Source: Rhodanobacter denitrificans (lineage in GTDB: Bacteria > Pseudomonadota > Gammaproteobacteria > Xanthomonadales > Rhodanobacteraceae). Taken from it: a DNA stretch of 48,237 nucleotides. Shown here one piece after another: positions 25,225-33,047 of the stretch. Location of the stretch: contig JAFIHF010000007.1 of the NCBI GenBank assembly GCA_017848855.1, positions 1 through 48,237 of the forward strand, written 5' to 3'. Made by a program: the position numbers and the translations under genes. Position 1 is the first letter of the stretch, and each line of letters starts with the position of its first letter. Below the pieces are notes generated by a model, which made no database searches, had not been told where the DNA came from, and was given only the letters and a program-made list of their open reading frames with translations.

Positions 25225-25875
25225 CTAGGGGCGAGTCAGCACGCTCGCGGTGTAACTCTCCACCACCAGGCTGAAGGGCTGGTTGCCTTGCGTGTACAGC
25301 AGGGCGCGGTGCTGCAACACGTGGGGTGGAATCGCCAGCGGCTGGCTGCTCGCCGGTGGCAGCGCGGCACCGCTGTCCCAACCCTGCGGCAACGGCGACC
25401 ACAGCAGGTCGGCGGAGAGCGTCTGGCGGCGGAAGTGCAGCGCGTGCACCACCTTGCCGAACGGCATGTCGCTGGTGTCGAGTTGCCGGTTCATCGCCGC
25501 CGTCAGTCGCGCCGGCACGTACCAGTTGTCGGCATCGGACAGCACCGTGTCGCCGCAGGCCAGTTGCACGCGGCGATAGCGCACCGGCTCCTGCGGGCCG
25601 ATGCCGAGCAGCGTGCGCCCATCCGGCGGCAGTGGCTTGTTCGCGCCCTGCACGCGATGCGCCACGACCTTTGCCGGCGCCGCCAGATGGTGCGCGCCGC
25701 ACCAGTGTTCCAGCGTCAGCGTGGCACTGGGATGGCTCAGCAGCTCGGCGTTCAGCGTCTGCAGTTCGGCCAAGGCTTGCGTGCGGGCGAGCGGCGTGTC
25801 CGGCCAGCCATCGCGCGCCGAAGCCATCGGCGCAATCGCCAGCAGTGTCGCGACGCACGCCACGAAATTGCGCAT
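25225..25875 (-). CDS. Secreted chorismate-lyase-like (UbiC fold) protein
   Basis: 216 residues with a signal peptide (MRNFVACVATLLAIAPMASA). The mature part resembles the chorismate pyruvate-lyase/UTRA fold: VRYRRVQLACGDTVLSDADNWYVPARL, then DTSDMPFGKVVHALHF, then HRALLYTQGNQPFSLVVESYTASVL. Key features of that fold (the Arg-rich strand, the L-P/S-F-G loop and the C-terminal ESY segment) can be seen. UbiC proteins are cytoplasmic, so an exported version is unusual and may have another ligand. It is transcribed after trpE, which also uses chorismate, with only a 3-bp gap. The link to chorismate metabolism is suggestive, not shown. Confidence 0.75.
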   Translation of the reverse strand: MRNFVACVATLLAIAPMASARDGWPDTPLARTQALAELQTLNAELLSHPSATLTLEHWCGAHHLAAPAKVVAHRVQGANKPLPPDGRTLLGIGPQEPVRYRRVQLACGDTVLSDADNWYVPARLTAAMNRQLDTSDMPFGKVVHALHFRRQTLSADLLWSPLPQGWDSGAALPPASSQPLAIPPHVLQHRALLYTQGNQPFSLVVESYTASVLTRP

Positions 25876-25878
25876 GCG

Positions 25879-27354
25879 CTACAAGCCTTTCGCCGCCTGC
25901 GCTACCGCGCGGAACAGCGCGCGGCCCTTGTTCATCGTCTCCTCCCACTCGGCGGCGGGGTCGGAGTCGTAGACGATGCCGGCGCCGGCCTGCACGTGCA
26001 GGCGGCCGTCCTGGATCACCGCGGTGCGGATCGCGATGGCGGTGTCGGCGTCGCCCCACCAGCCGATCCAGCCGATCGCGCCGGCGTAGATGTTGCGCTT
26101 GTACGGCTCCAGCTCCTGGATGATCTCCAGCGCGCGGATCTTCGGCGCGCCGCTGAGCGTGCCGGCGGGGAAAGTGGCCTTGAGCACGTCCATGTAGCTG
26201 AGCCCCGGCTTCGCGGTGCCCTGCACCTGCGAGACGATGTGCATCACGTGCGAGTAGCGCTCCACCACGAAGGACTCGCTCACCTCCACCGTGCCGGTCT
26301 CGCTGATGCGGCCGATGTCGTTGCGGCCGAGGTCGATCAGCATCACGTGCTCGGCGCGCTCCTTGGGGTCGGCCAGCAGCTCGGCCTCCAGCGCCTTGTC
26401 CTCCTCCTCGGTGGCGCCGCGCTTGCGCGTGCCGGCCAGCGGGCGCACCAGCACCTTGCCGTCCTTGAGCCGCGCGAGGATCTCGGGCGAGGAGCCCACG
26501 ATCTGCGTGCCGCCGAGGTCGACGAAGTACATGTACGGCGAGGGGTTCAGCGCGCGCAGCGCGCGGTACACGTCCACCGGCCGCGCGTTGAAGCGCACGG
26601 ACAGCCGCTGCGAGGGCACCACCTGGAAGATGTCGCCGGCGCGGATGTATTCCTTCGCCTTCTCCACCATCGCCTCGAACTCGGGCTTGGTGAAGGAGGA
26701 TTTGAAATCGCCCTCGTCCAGCGCGACCGACTGGGTGAGCTGCGGATACGCCGCGCCGCCCTGGCGCAGGCGATGCACCAGCGCGTCGAGCCGGCGCTGC
26801 GCGCGCGCATAGGCCTGCGGCTGCGACGGATCGGCGTGCACGATCAGGTACAGCCGGCCCTTGAGGTTGTCGAACACCGCGACTTCCTCGGCCAGCATCA
26901 GCAGCACGTCGGGCGTGCCCAGCTCGTCGGCGCGATCCCACTGCGCCAGCCGCGGCTCGATGTAGCCGATGGTCTCGAAACCGAAGTAGCCGACCAGTCC
27001 GCCCGAGAACGCGGGCAGCTCGGGCAGACGCGGCACCTCAAATTGCGCGCGCAGCTTTTCGATCTCGCCCAGCGGGTCGTCGAGGTGGCGGCGCTCGGTG
27101 ACCTCGCCCGAGTCCTCCACTTCCAGTTCGTGCCCGCGCAGCCGGTACACGCGCCGCGCCGGCAGGCCGATGATCGAGTAGCGACCCCAGGTGGCGCCGC
27201 CCTCGACCGACTCGAACAGGAAGGTGTACGGGCCATCGGCCAGCTTCAGGTACACCGACAGCGGGGTGTCGAGGTCGGAAAACACCTCGCGCACCAGCGG
27301 GATGCGGGTGTGGCCCTGCGCGGCCAGCGCGTCGAAGTCGCTACGGGAGATCAC
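25879..27354 (-). CDS. trpE: Anthranilate synthase component I
   Basis: 491 residues from GTG 27354 (VISRSDFDALAAQGH, the usual start). No ATG is suitably placed. The N-terminal domain has YTFLFESVEGG, the position of the LLES tryptophan-feedback motif. The chorismate-binding domain (residues ~220-490) has IRAGDIFQVVPSQR, PSPYMYFVDLGG, AGTRKRGATEEED, DLGRNDIGRI, FPAGTLSGAPKIRALEII and GAIGWIGWWGD, all typical and intact. It forms anthranilate from chorismate with ammonia from TrpG. In this window it is about 20.5 kb from trpG, separated by the murein locus. No tryptophan-rich leader peptide or attenuator was found upstream. Confidence 0.97.
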   Translation of the reverse strand: MISRSDFDALAAQGHTRIPLVREVFSDLDTPLSVYLKLADGPYTFLFESVEGGATWGRYSIIGLPARRVYRLRGHELEVEDSGEVTERRHLDDPLGEIEKLRAQFEVPRLPELPAFSGGLVGYFGFETIGYIEPRLAQWDRADELGTPDVLLMLAEEVAVFDNLKGRLYLIVHADPSQPQAYARAQRRLDALVHRLRQGGAAYPQLTQSVALDEGDFKSSFTKPEFEAMVEKAKEYIRAGDIFQVVPSQRLSVRFNARPVDVYRALRALNPSPYMYFVDLGGTQIVGSSPEILARLKDGKVLVRPLAGTRKRGATEEEDKALEAELLADPKERAEHVMLIDLGRNDIGRISETGTVEVSESFVVERYSHVMHIVSQVQGTAKPGLSYMDVLKATFPAGTLSGAPKIRALEIIQELEPYKRNIYAGAIGWIGWWGDADTAIAIRTAVIQDGRLHVQAGAGIVYDSDPAAEWEETMNKGRALFRAVAQAAKGL

Positions 27355-27715
27355 GGGGGAACGATCCGGACGGGGACGGATTGCACACGATAGCAGGGCC
27401 GCGCGGTTTTCCGTATGGACGTCCAAAACCTCGGCACGCATTCCGCGCACGCCCGGGGAGGCCTGACGACACCCGAATCCCGGCGAGCACGGCGGCCTCC
27501 TTCTCCAACAGGCAGCCATTGACGGGAGGGCAGTTCCTACCGTGCGGAATTGCAATTTCCACACGCATGCCCGCAAGTTCCAGCGTCTCACAGCGGCATG
27601 AATCCGCTGCCTGCCTCCCGCAAAATTATGCTAATTTCGGAAGTTGACGCAGTGAGCCCGGCGAATTTGCAAAAACAAGCCGGAACCATGGATCCAAGGG
27701 GAGAGTAACGGACAC
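27355..27715. other. Divergent intergenic region between trpE and the S9 peptidase
   Basis: 361 bp. On the minus strand TGCTATCGT near 27390 is a weak extended -10 for trpE. On the plus strand TATGCT (27627-27632) in an AT-rich patch and TTGACG (27644-27649) are weak promoter parts for the peptidase gene, but no well-spaced pair was found. A GGGGAG lies about 13 nt before the ATG at 27716. No gene, terminator or attenuator is seen. Confidence 0.5.
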
Positions 27716-29758
27716 ATGCGCAACACACTCTATCGGTCTCTTTTTGCCGCCATGCTGGCGGCGGGCTTGGCGCCAGGCTTGGCCCTGGCAACTCAGTCCA
27801 CGGCCATCCAACCCATTTCCATCGAGACGCTGGCACGCTTGCCCGCCTTGCAGTCGGTCTCGATGAGCCCGGACGGCAAGCATCTCGTGGCCTTGATTCC
27901 CTCGCCCAAGAACCCGGACGAAACCGCACTGGCAACCTGGGATACCAGCACGCTGGGCAAGGGGCCGACCGTGGTCACGCCTTCCGGCGAACACATGAAA
28001 TTCATCGCCGCCTCGGCGCTGAAGGCAGGCAAGATCCTCGCCGTCGCGCGGCAGGAGTGGACCGGCCAGCTCGGCGGCTGCGGCGAAGGCAAGGTTACCG
28101 GCGCCACCAAGACCTTCGTCACCAAGGCCTACATGACCGGCGACGATCAGAAGGACTTCAAGGAAGCCTTCGCGCAGGATACCCGCGCGACCGGCATCAG
28201 CAAGCAGACCCAGGAGTGCCTGCAACTGGCCGGCACCGCGTCCCTCGTCGACATGCTGCCGCTGAACCCGGACAAGGTCATCATCCGGCAGCTCAGCGGC
28301 GTCAGCCTCACGTCGAACTATTACCTCTACAACCTGAAGACGGGCGAATCCGAGCTGCTGTTCCGGGACAACATGCGCGCCTCGCCGTCGCTGTTCGATT
28401 CGCGCACCGGCAAGGTGCTGGCCAAGGCCGAAATCGAGCCGAAGGACGGCGACTACGAGCGCAAGGTGCTGTTTCTCAACCCCAAGACCGGCCAATTCGA
28501 GCCGCAGCCGGCGCTGACCACCAAGCTGTCCGACCGTTACACCGTGGATCCGGCGGGCGTCGACGACGCCACCGGCAAGTACTACGTGCTCACCGACCAG
28601 TTCTCGGACTTGGTGCAGGTGCGCTTGTACGACGCGGCCAAGCGCCAATACGACCCCGAGCCCGTGGTCGCCGACGCCAACTATTCCATCGCCCGCCTGC
28701 TGTTCAGCACGCGCCCGGCGAACTTCAACCAGGTGATCGGTTTCGTCGTCGACGGCCCGCAGCGCGAAACGGTCTACGTCGATCCGGCGCTCAAATCCAT
28801 CCAGGCCGGTATCAAGCAGGCCTTTCCCGACCAGCACGTGAGCCTGGTCGACTACACCGACGACTTCTCCAAGGTGCTGTTCGTCACCGAGAGCGCCAAC
28901 GTGCCGCCGGCCTACCATCTGCTGCTGGACAAGAAGCAGGTGGTGAACCTCGGCAGCGCGCGCAGCGGTATCGCCACCGAGCAGACCGGCGCCGAAAGCT
29001 GGGTGAACTACAAGGCACGCGACGGCCGCGAAATTCCCGCCATCCTCGACCTGCCCGCCGGCTGGAAGCAGGGCGATGCCCCCGCTCGTGCCATCGTGCT
29101 GCCGCATGGCGGCCCGTGGGCGCGCGACTACATGGGCTGGGACGCCTCGGGCTGGGTGCCGCTGCTCACCTCGCGCGGCTACGCGGTACTGCGCCCGCAG
29201 TACCGCGGCTCCGAAGGCCTGGGCCGTGGCCTGTGGTTGGCCGGCGACGCCCAATGGGGCCTGAAGATGTCCGACGACCTCGACGACGGCGCTGCCTGGC
29301 TGGTGTCCCAGGGCATCGCCGCCAAGAACCGCATCGCGATCTTCGGCTACTCCTACGGCGGATTCGCGGCCATCGCCGCCGACGTGCGCTCGCCCTCGCC
29401 GTTCCAGTGCGCCATTGCCGGCGCCCCGGTGGCCAATCTGGGCCGGCTGGGCACCTCGTGGAGCGACAACCGCCTGCAACGCATCATGCAGGGGCGCACG
29501 GTCAAGGGCATGGATCCCATGCGCAACACGGACAAGGCCCATCTGCCGATCATGCTGTTCGGCGGCGACCGCGATGTACGCGTCCCGCCTTTCCACCCGC
29601 ACGACTACTACGAAGCCGTCAAGGGCAAGGTGCCGGCGCAGTACCACGTGATCCCGGACATGCCGCACAGCATGCCGTGGTACCCGCGCCAGCAGCGCGA
29701 AACCCTCAACCTGATCGTGAACTATCTCGACAAGGATTGCGGCTCGCTCAATCCTTGA
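27716..29758 (+). CDS. S9 family prolyl oligopeptidase-type serine peptidase, exported
   Basis: 680 residues with a signal peptide (FAAMLAAGLAPGLALA). Residues ~40-420 form a propeller-like region with repeated SPDG/YYLYNLKTGE-type strands. The C-terminal alpha/beta hydrolase has Ser546 in GYSYGG, Asp620 in GGDRDVRVP and His651 in DMPHSMPW. The oxyanion region PHGGPW is present near residue 460. It cleaves peptides in the periplasm, probably after small or proline residues, though the exact preference cannot be seen. It lies upstream of a TonB receptor gene with its own terminator between them, so the two form a possible peptide uptake pair but not one simple operon. Confidence 0.93.
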   Translation: MRNTLYRSLFAAMLAAGLAPGLALATQSTAIQPISIETLARLPALQSVSMSPDGKHLVALIPSPKNPDETALATWDTSTLGKGPTVVTPSGEHMKFIAASALKAGKILAVARQEWTGQLGGCGEGKVTGATKTFVTKAYMTGDDQKDFKEAFAQDTRATGISKQTQECLQLAGTASLVDMLPLNPDKVIIRQLSGVSLTSNYYLYNLKTGESELLFRDNMRASPSLFDSRTGKVLAKAEIEPKDGDYERKVLFLNPKTGQFEPQPALTTKLSDRYTVDPAGVDDATGKYYVLTDQFSDLVQVRLYDAAKRQYDPEPVVADANYSIARLLFSTRPANFNQVIGFVVDGPQRETVYVDPALKSIQAGIKQAFPDQHVSLVDYTDDFSKVLFVTESANVPPAYHLLLDKKQVVNLGSARSGIATEQTGAESWVNYKARDGREIPAILDLPAGWKQGDAPARAIVLPHGGPWARDYMGWDASGWVPLLTSRGYAVLRPQYRGSEGLGRGLWLAGDAQWGLKMSDDLDDGAAWLVSQGIAAKNRIAIFGYSYGGFAAIAADVRSPSPFQCAIAGAPVANLGRLGTSWSDNRLQRIMQGRTVKGMDPMRNTDKAHLPIMLFGGDRDVRVPPFHPHDYYEAVKGKVPAQYHVIPDMPHSMPWYPRQQRETLNLIVNYLDKDCGSLNP

Positions 29759-29797
29759 GCGAGATCCCGGAGCCGCCTGCACGGCGGTTCCGGACCT

Positions 29798-29832
29798 GCG
29801 GGCCCGGCACACGGCCAGGCCCGCTTTTTTTT
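29798..29832 (+). terminator. Rho-independent terminator after the S9 peptidase gene
   Basis: GCGGGCC, a 13-nt loop, GGCCCGC and a run of eight T. Strong and single-stranded in direction. Confidence 0.9.
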
Positions 29833-29934
29833 GTCGCCGAAACCGGGCGCCAGTCCCGGCATTCCATTTGCTGCCGCATGGGCATGCGACACTCTCGGCG
29901 CCAACCGAAGAATTTGCGCCACCGGTCAGGCGGG

Positions 29935-29963
29935 TTGCGCAGGGTATTGCGCGCAGTTACATT
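29935..29963 (+). promoter_or_regulatory. Candidate sigma-70 promoter of the second TonB receptor
   Basis: TTGCGC (29935-29940), a 17-bp spacer, and TACATT (29958-29963), giving a leader of about 60 nt before ATG 30029. The patch is clearly more AT-rich than its surroundings. Confidence 0.5.
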
Positions 29964-29968
29964 CGCTT

Positions 29969-29988
29969 AACCGCAACGTAATGCGGTT
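29969..29988. promoter_or_regulatory. Inverted repeat in the receptor leader
   Basis: AACCGCA-ACGTAA-TGCGGTT, 7-bp arms, directly downstream of the -10 TACATT. It could be an operator at the transcription start or a short 5' hairpin. Confidence 0.35.
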
Positions 29989-30028
29989 GCAACGATTTGC
30001 ATCGCACTCAAAGGGGAGTGAATCCAGC

Positions 30029-32941
30029 ATGTCCAAGTTTGTCCAAAAGGGAATTCAGCGCCTGCCGCTCGCCATTGCGGTCATCGCCGCACTGCAGGCC
30101 GTGCCGGCCTTCGCGCAGGATCAAACGTCTGCCGCCGCGCCGAGCAGCCAGGCAGCCGGCAGCACCGACACGTCGAAGCCGGCCGACAAGAACGCCGACA
30201 AGGTCAAGCAGCTCGAAGCAGTCAGCGTCACCGGCTCTCTGCTGAAGCGCCCGGAATATGAAACGACTTCGCCGGTGCAGGTGATCGACATCAAGACCAG
30301 CGTCGCCGCCGGTCAGTTCGATACCGCCAACATCCTGCAGACCACCACTGCCGCAGCCGGCTCCACGCAGATCAACGGCCAGTTCGGCGGCTACGTCGTG
30401 GAAGGCGGTACCGGCGTGCAGACGGTCAACCTGCGCGGCTTGGGCGCCAACCGCACCCTGGTGCTGCTCGACGGCCAACGTCCCGGCCCGGCCGGTACCC
30501 GCGGCCAGGTAGGCGCGTTCGACCTCAACGTCATCCCGCAGGTCATCCTTTCGCGTATCGAAATCGTGAAGGACGGTTCCTCCTCGATCTATGGTTCGGA
30601 CGCACTGACAGGCGCGGTCAACCTGATCACCAAGAAGAGCATGACCCGGCCGGAGATGACTTTCGCCACCAGCCTGCCGCAGCACGGCGGCGGCGAGCAG
30701 TACACCTTCTCCTTCGGCAACGGCTGGAGCTTCGACCGCGGCAGCATCGTGGCCGCCGTGCAGTTCGACAAGCTCAAGGCGCTGCACGTGGGCGACCGCG
30801 ATTTCCTCGGCTGCAACCAGGACATGGTCTGGGGCAAGGATGGCCAGCGCATCGACCGCGCCGATCACTCCATCCTGCAAGGCACCGACCTGGCCGGTTG
30901 CAACAACCTGTACGCAAACACGATCATCAAGTACACCAACTCCAAGATCCGCTACGTACCGTCCAAGGACGGCAGCACGGTCGGCCCGTTCCCCGGCTAC
31001 CATCCGCGCCCCTACCCCACGCCGAGCTATGCGAACGGCGGCCAGGCCTATTACGAGGACGTGCTGAACTTCCCGTTCTACGGCGACAGCGACGCCATCA
31101 GCGCGCGCCAGCGCGCCAGCGCCTACCTGGCCTCCGATTTCAGCTTCGGCAGCGTGAACTGGAAGACGCAGTTCCTGTTCAACCATCGCACCACCAAGAC
31201 CCACTCGTATCGCCAGTTCTTCCCGCTGGTTTCCGATGGCCCGATCAAACGTGACCTCTCCAACGTCTACGAGCCCATCATGCCGTTCCCGAGCGACGGC
31301 ACGGAATCGGTGAATTACCTGTACGGCAGCACCAAGCTGGGAGGCCTGTTCACCTCCACCGACAGCTGGGCATGGGAGGTCAACGCCGGCTTCAGCCGCT
31401 CGGACGGCGACTACCGCCGCCTGAGCATCGACACCTCGAAGACGGGCGACCTCAGCCTCGACGGCTCCGGCGACCCCTTGGTCAACTACTTCGACCCGGG
31501 TTTCCTGAGCGGCGCACGCATGAAGGAGCTGGTCAACACCATCGGCGTATGGAACACCGGCAACACGATCTACACGCAGGCCACCGCGAACGCCGTGGTC
31601 ACCGGCAACCTGTTCACCCTGCCTGCGGGTGACGTCGCTTCCGCGTTTGGCGCCGAATACCGCCACTACAAGATCGACGACCGGCCCAGCCAGCTCGCGC
31701 TGAACAAGATGCAGTGGGGTTCCAGTTCGGCCGGCCGCACTTACGGCACCGACAACGTCAGGGAGGCCTTCGCCGAAATCAGCGTGCCCCTGCTGAAAGG
31801 TATTCCGGCCATCGAGTCGTTGACGGCCGACGTGTCCGGTCGCGTATTCAAGTACGGCAGCGTGGACGGCCACGATGAGGTCTGGAAGGCTGGCCTCAAC
31901 TGGCAGGTCACTCCCACGTTCCGCTTCCGCGGCACGCTGGGCACCTCGTACCGCGCACCGGGCCTGTATGAGCTGTATCTGGGCGACCAGACCGGCTTCC
32001 AGTCGCAGACGACGATCGATCCCTGTGTCCTGTGGGGCGACAGCACCAATGACCGTATCCGCGCGAACTGTGCAGCCGCTGGCATTCCGGCCGATTACAG
32101 CGGCACCGGCCCATCCGCCACAATCCACTCCGGCGGCGGCAAGGGGCACCTGAAGCCCGAAACCTCCAGGGCCAAGAGCCTGGGCCTTGTCTGGACGCCC
32201 AGCTTCGCCAACCTGAACGTGGCGCTGGACTACTTCGACTACAACGTGCATGGCGAGATCGACGAGCTCAGCGCAGGCGACGTGATCGCCGGCTGCTACA
32301 GGAGCGCGATCTACCCGAATGCCTTCTGCGACCAGATCAAGCGCAAGCCGGGCAACGATCCGGGCAATCCCTACATGATCACGGACGTCTACGGTTCCTA
32401 CATCAACATCAACCGCGAACGCACCCGTGGCTACGACCTGCAGCTCAACTACGACCGCGATTTCTCGTTCGGCAAACTGTCGGCCGACGCGCAGGTGACC
32501 TATACCATCGAGGACACCAGACTGCTGTTCAGCAGCGCGCAAGCCAGTGGCTTCACCAAGGAAAACCAGGTGGGCTTCATCGGCCGTCCCAAGACGGTCG
32601 GCGTCGCCGACCTCAGTCTGAAGCGCGGCGACTGGACCTTCGCCTGGCAGGGACGCTACGTCAGCAGCACGCAGAACGACTACAGCCGCACCTTCACCTA
32701 CTCGGGCTACGCTGATGCCGTACGCGACATCAAGGCCGGCTGGCAGTTCCTGCACAATGTGTCGGCAACCTACGAGAAGGGGAACTGGGGCGTGATGGTC
32801 GGCATCCGCAATCTGTTCGACAAGCAGCCGGACCTGATCTCCGCAGGCACAGGCACCACCGTCGGCAACACGCCGCTGTACGCCTCGCAGTACGACTGGT
32901 ACGGCCGCACGCTCTTTGCCCGCATGAACTACAAGTTCTGA
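30029..32941 (+). CDS. TonB-dependent receptor
   Basis: 970 residues from ATG 30029, which has an AAGGGGAG ribosome site. A signal peptide (RLPLAIAVIAALQAVPAFA) is followed by a Ser/Ala/Lys-rich linker and a possible TonB box (LEAVSVTG). The plug domain has QTVNLRGLGANRTLVLLDGQR and RIEIVKDGSSSIYGSDALTGAVNLITKK. A barrel of the expected size ends in a terminal Phe (LFARMNYKF), the usual signal for outer-membrane insertion. Paired cysteines appear in several loops. The ligand is unknown; the S9 peptidase gene upstream hints at peptides or another host-derived nutrient. Confidence 0.95.
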   Translation: MSKFVQKGIQRLPLAIAVIAALQAVPAFAQDQTSAAAPSSQAAGSTDTSKPADKNADKVKQLEAVSVTGSLLKRPEYETTSPVQVIDIKTSVAAGQFDTANILQTTTAAAGSTQINGQFGGYVVEGGTGVQTVNLRGLGANRTLVLLDGQRPGPAGTRGQVGAFDLNVIPQVILSRIEIVKDGSSSIYGSDALTGAVNLITKKSMTRPEMTFATSLPQHGGGEQYTFSFGNGWSFDRGSIVAAVQFDKLKALHVGDRDFLGCNQDMVWGKDGQRIDRADHSILQGTDLAGCNNLYANTIIKYTNSKIRYVPSKDGSTVGPFPGYHPRPYPTPSYANGGQAYYEDVLNFPFYGDSDAISARQRASAYLASDFSFGSVNWKTQFLFNHRTTKTHSYRQFFPLVSDGPIKRDLSNVYEPIMPFPSDGTESVNYLYGSTKLGGLFTSTDSWAWEVNAGFSRSDGDYRRLSIDTSKTGDLSLDGSGDPLVNYFDPGFLSGARMKELVNTIGVWNTGNTIYTQATANAVVTGNLFTLPAGDVASAFGAEYRHYKIDDRPSQLALNKMQWGSSSAGRTYGTDNVREAFAEISVPLLKGIPAIESLTADVSGRVFKYGSVDGHDEVWKAGLNWQVTPTFRFRGTLGTSYRAPGLYELYLGDQTGFQSQTTIDPCVLWGDSTNDRIRANCAAAGIPADYSGTGPSATIHSGGGKGHLKPETSRAKSLGLVWTPSFANLNVALDYFDYNVHGEIDELSAGDVIAGCYRSAIYPNAFCDQIKRKPGNDPGNPYMITDVYGSYININRERTRGYDLQLNYDRDFSFGKLSADAQVTYTIEDTRLLFSSAQASGFTKENQVGFIGRPKTVGVADLSLKRGDWTFAWQGRYVSSTQNDYSRTFTYSGYADAVRDIKAGWQFLHNVSATYEKGNWGVMVGIRNLFDKQPDLISAGTGTTVGNTPLYASQYDWYGRTLFARMNYKF

Positions 32942-32967
32942 CGGGAAACGGGCATTGCGGAAACCAA

Positions 32968-32995
32968 GGGGGCGGCGTCATGTCGCCCCCTTTTT
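32968..32995 (+). terminator. Rho-independent terminator after the second TonB receptor
   Basis: GGGGGCG, a 9-nt loop, CGCCCCC and five T, 27 bp after the stop codon. Confidence 0.9.
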
Positions 32996-33047
32996 CGTGC
33001 CTTCATTCAGCCATGACGCGCTTGCGTTGCGGGTGGAGAAGAAAGGC

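Noticed and set aside
27355-27600. A trp leader peptide and attenuator upstream of trpE
   Set aside because: I found no short frame with consecutive tryptophan codons before a terminator-type hairpin. Two isolated Trp codons near 27580 are in frame with trpE and have no stop.
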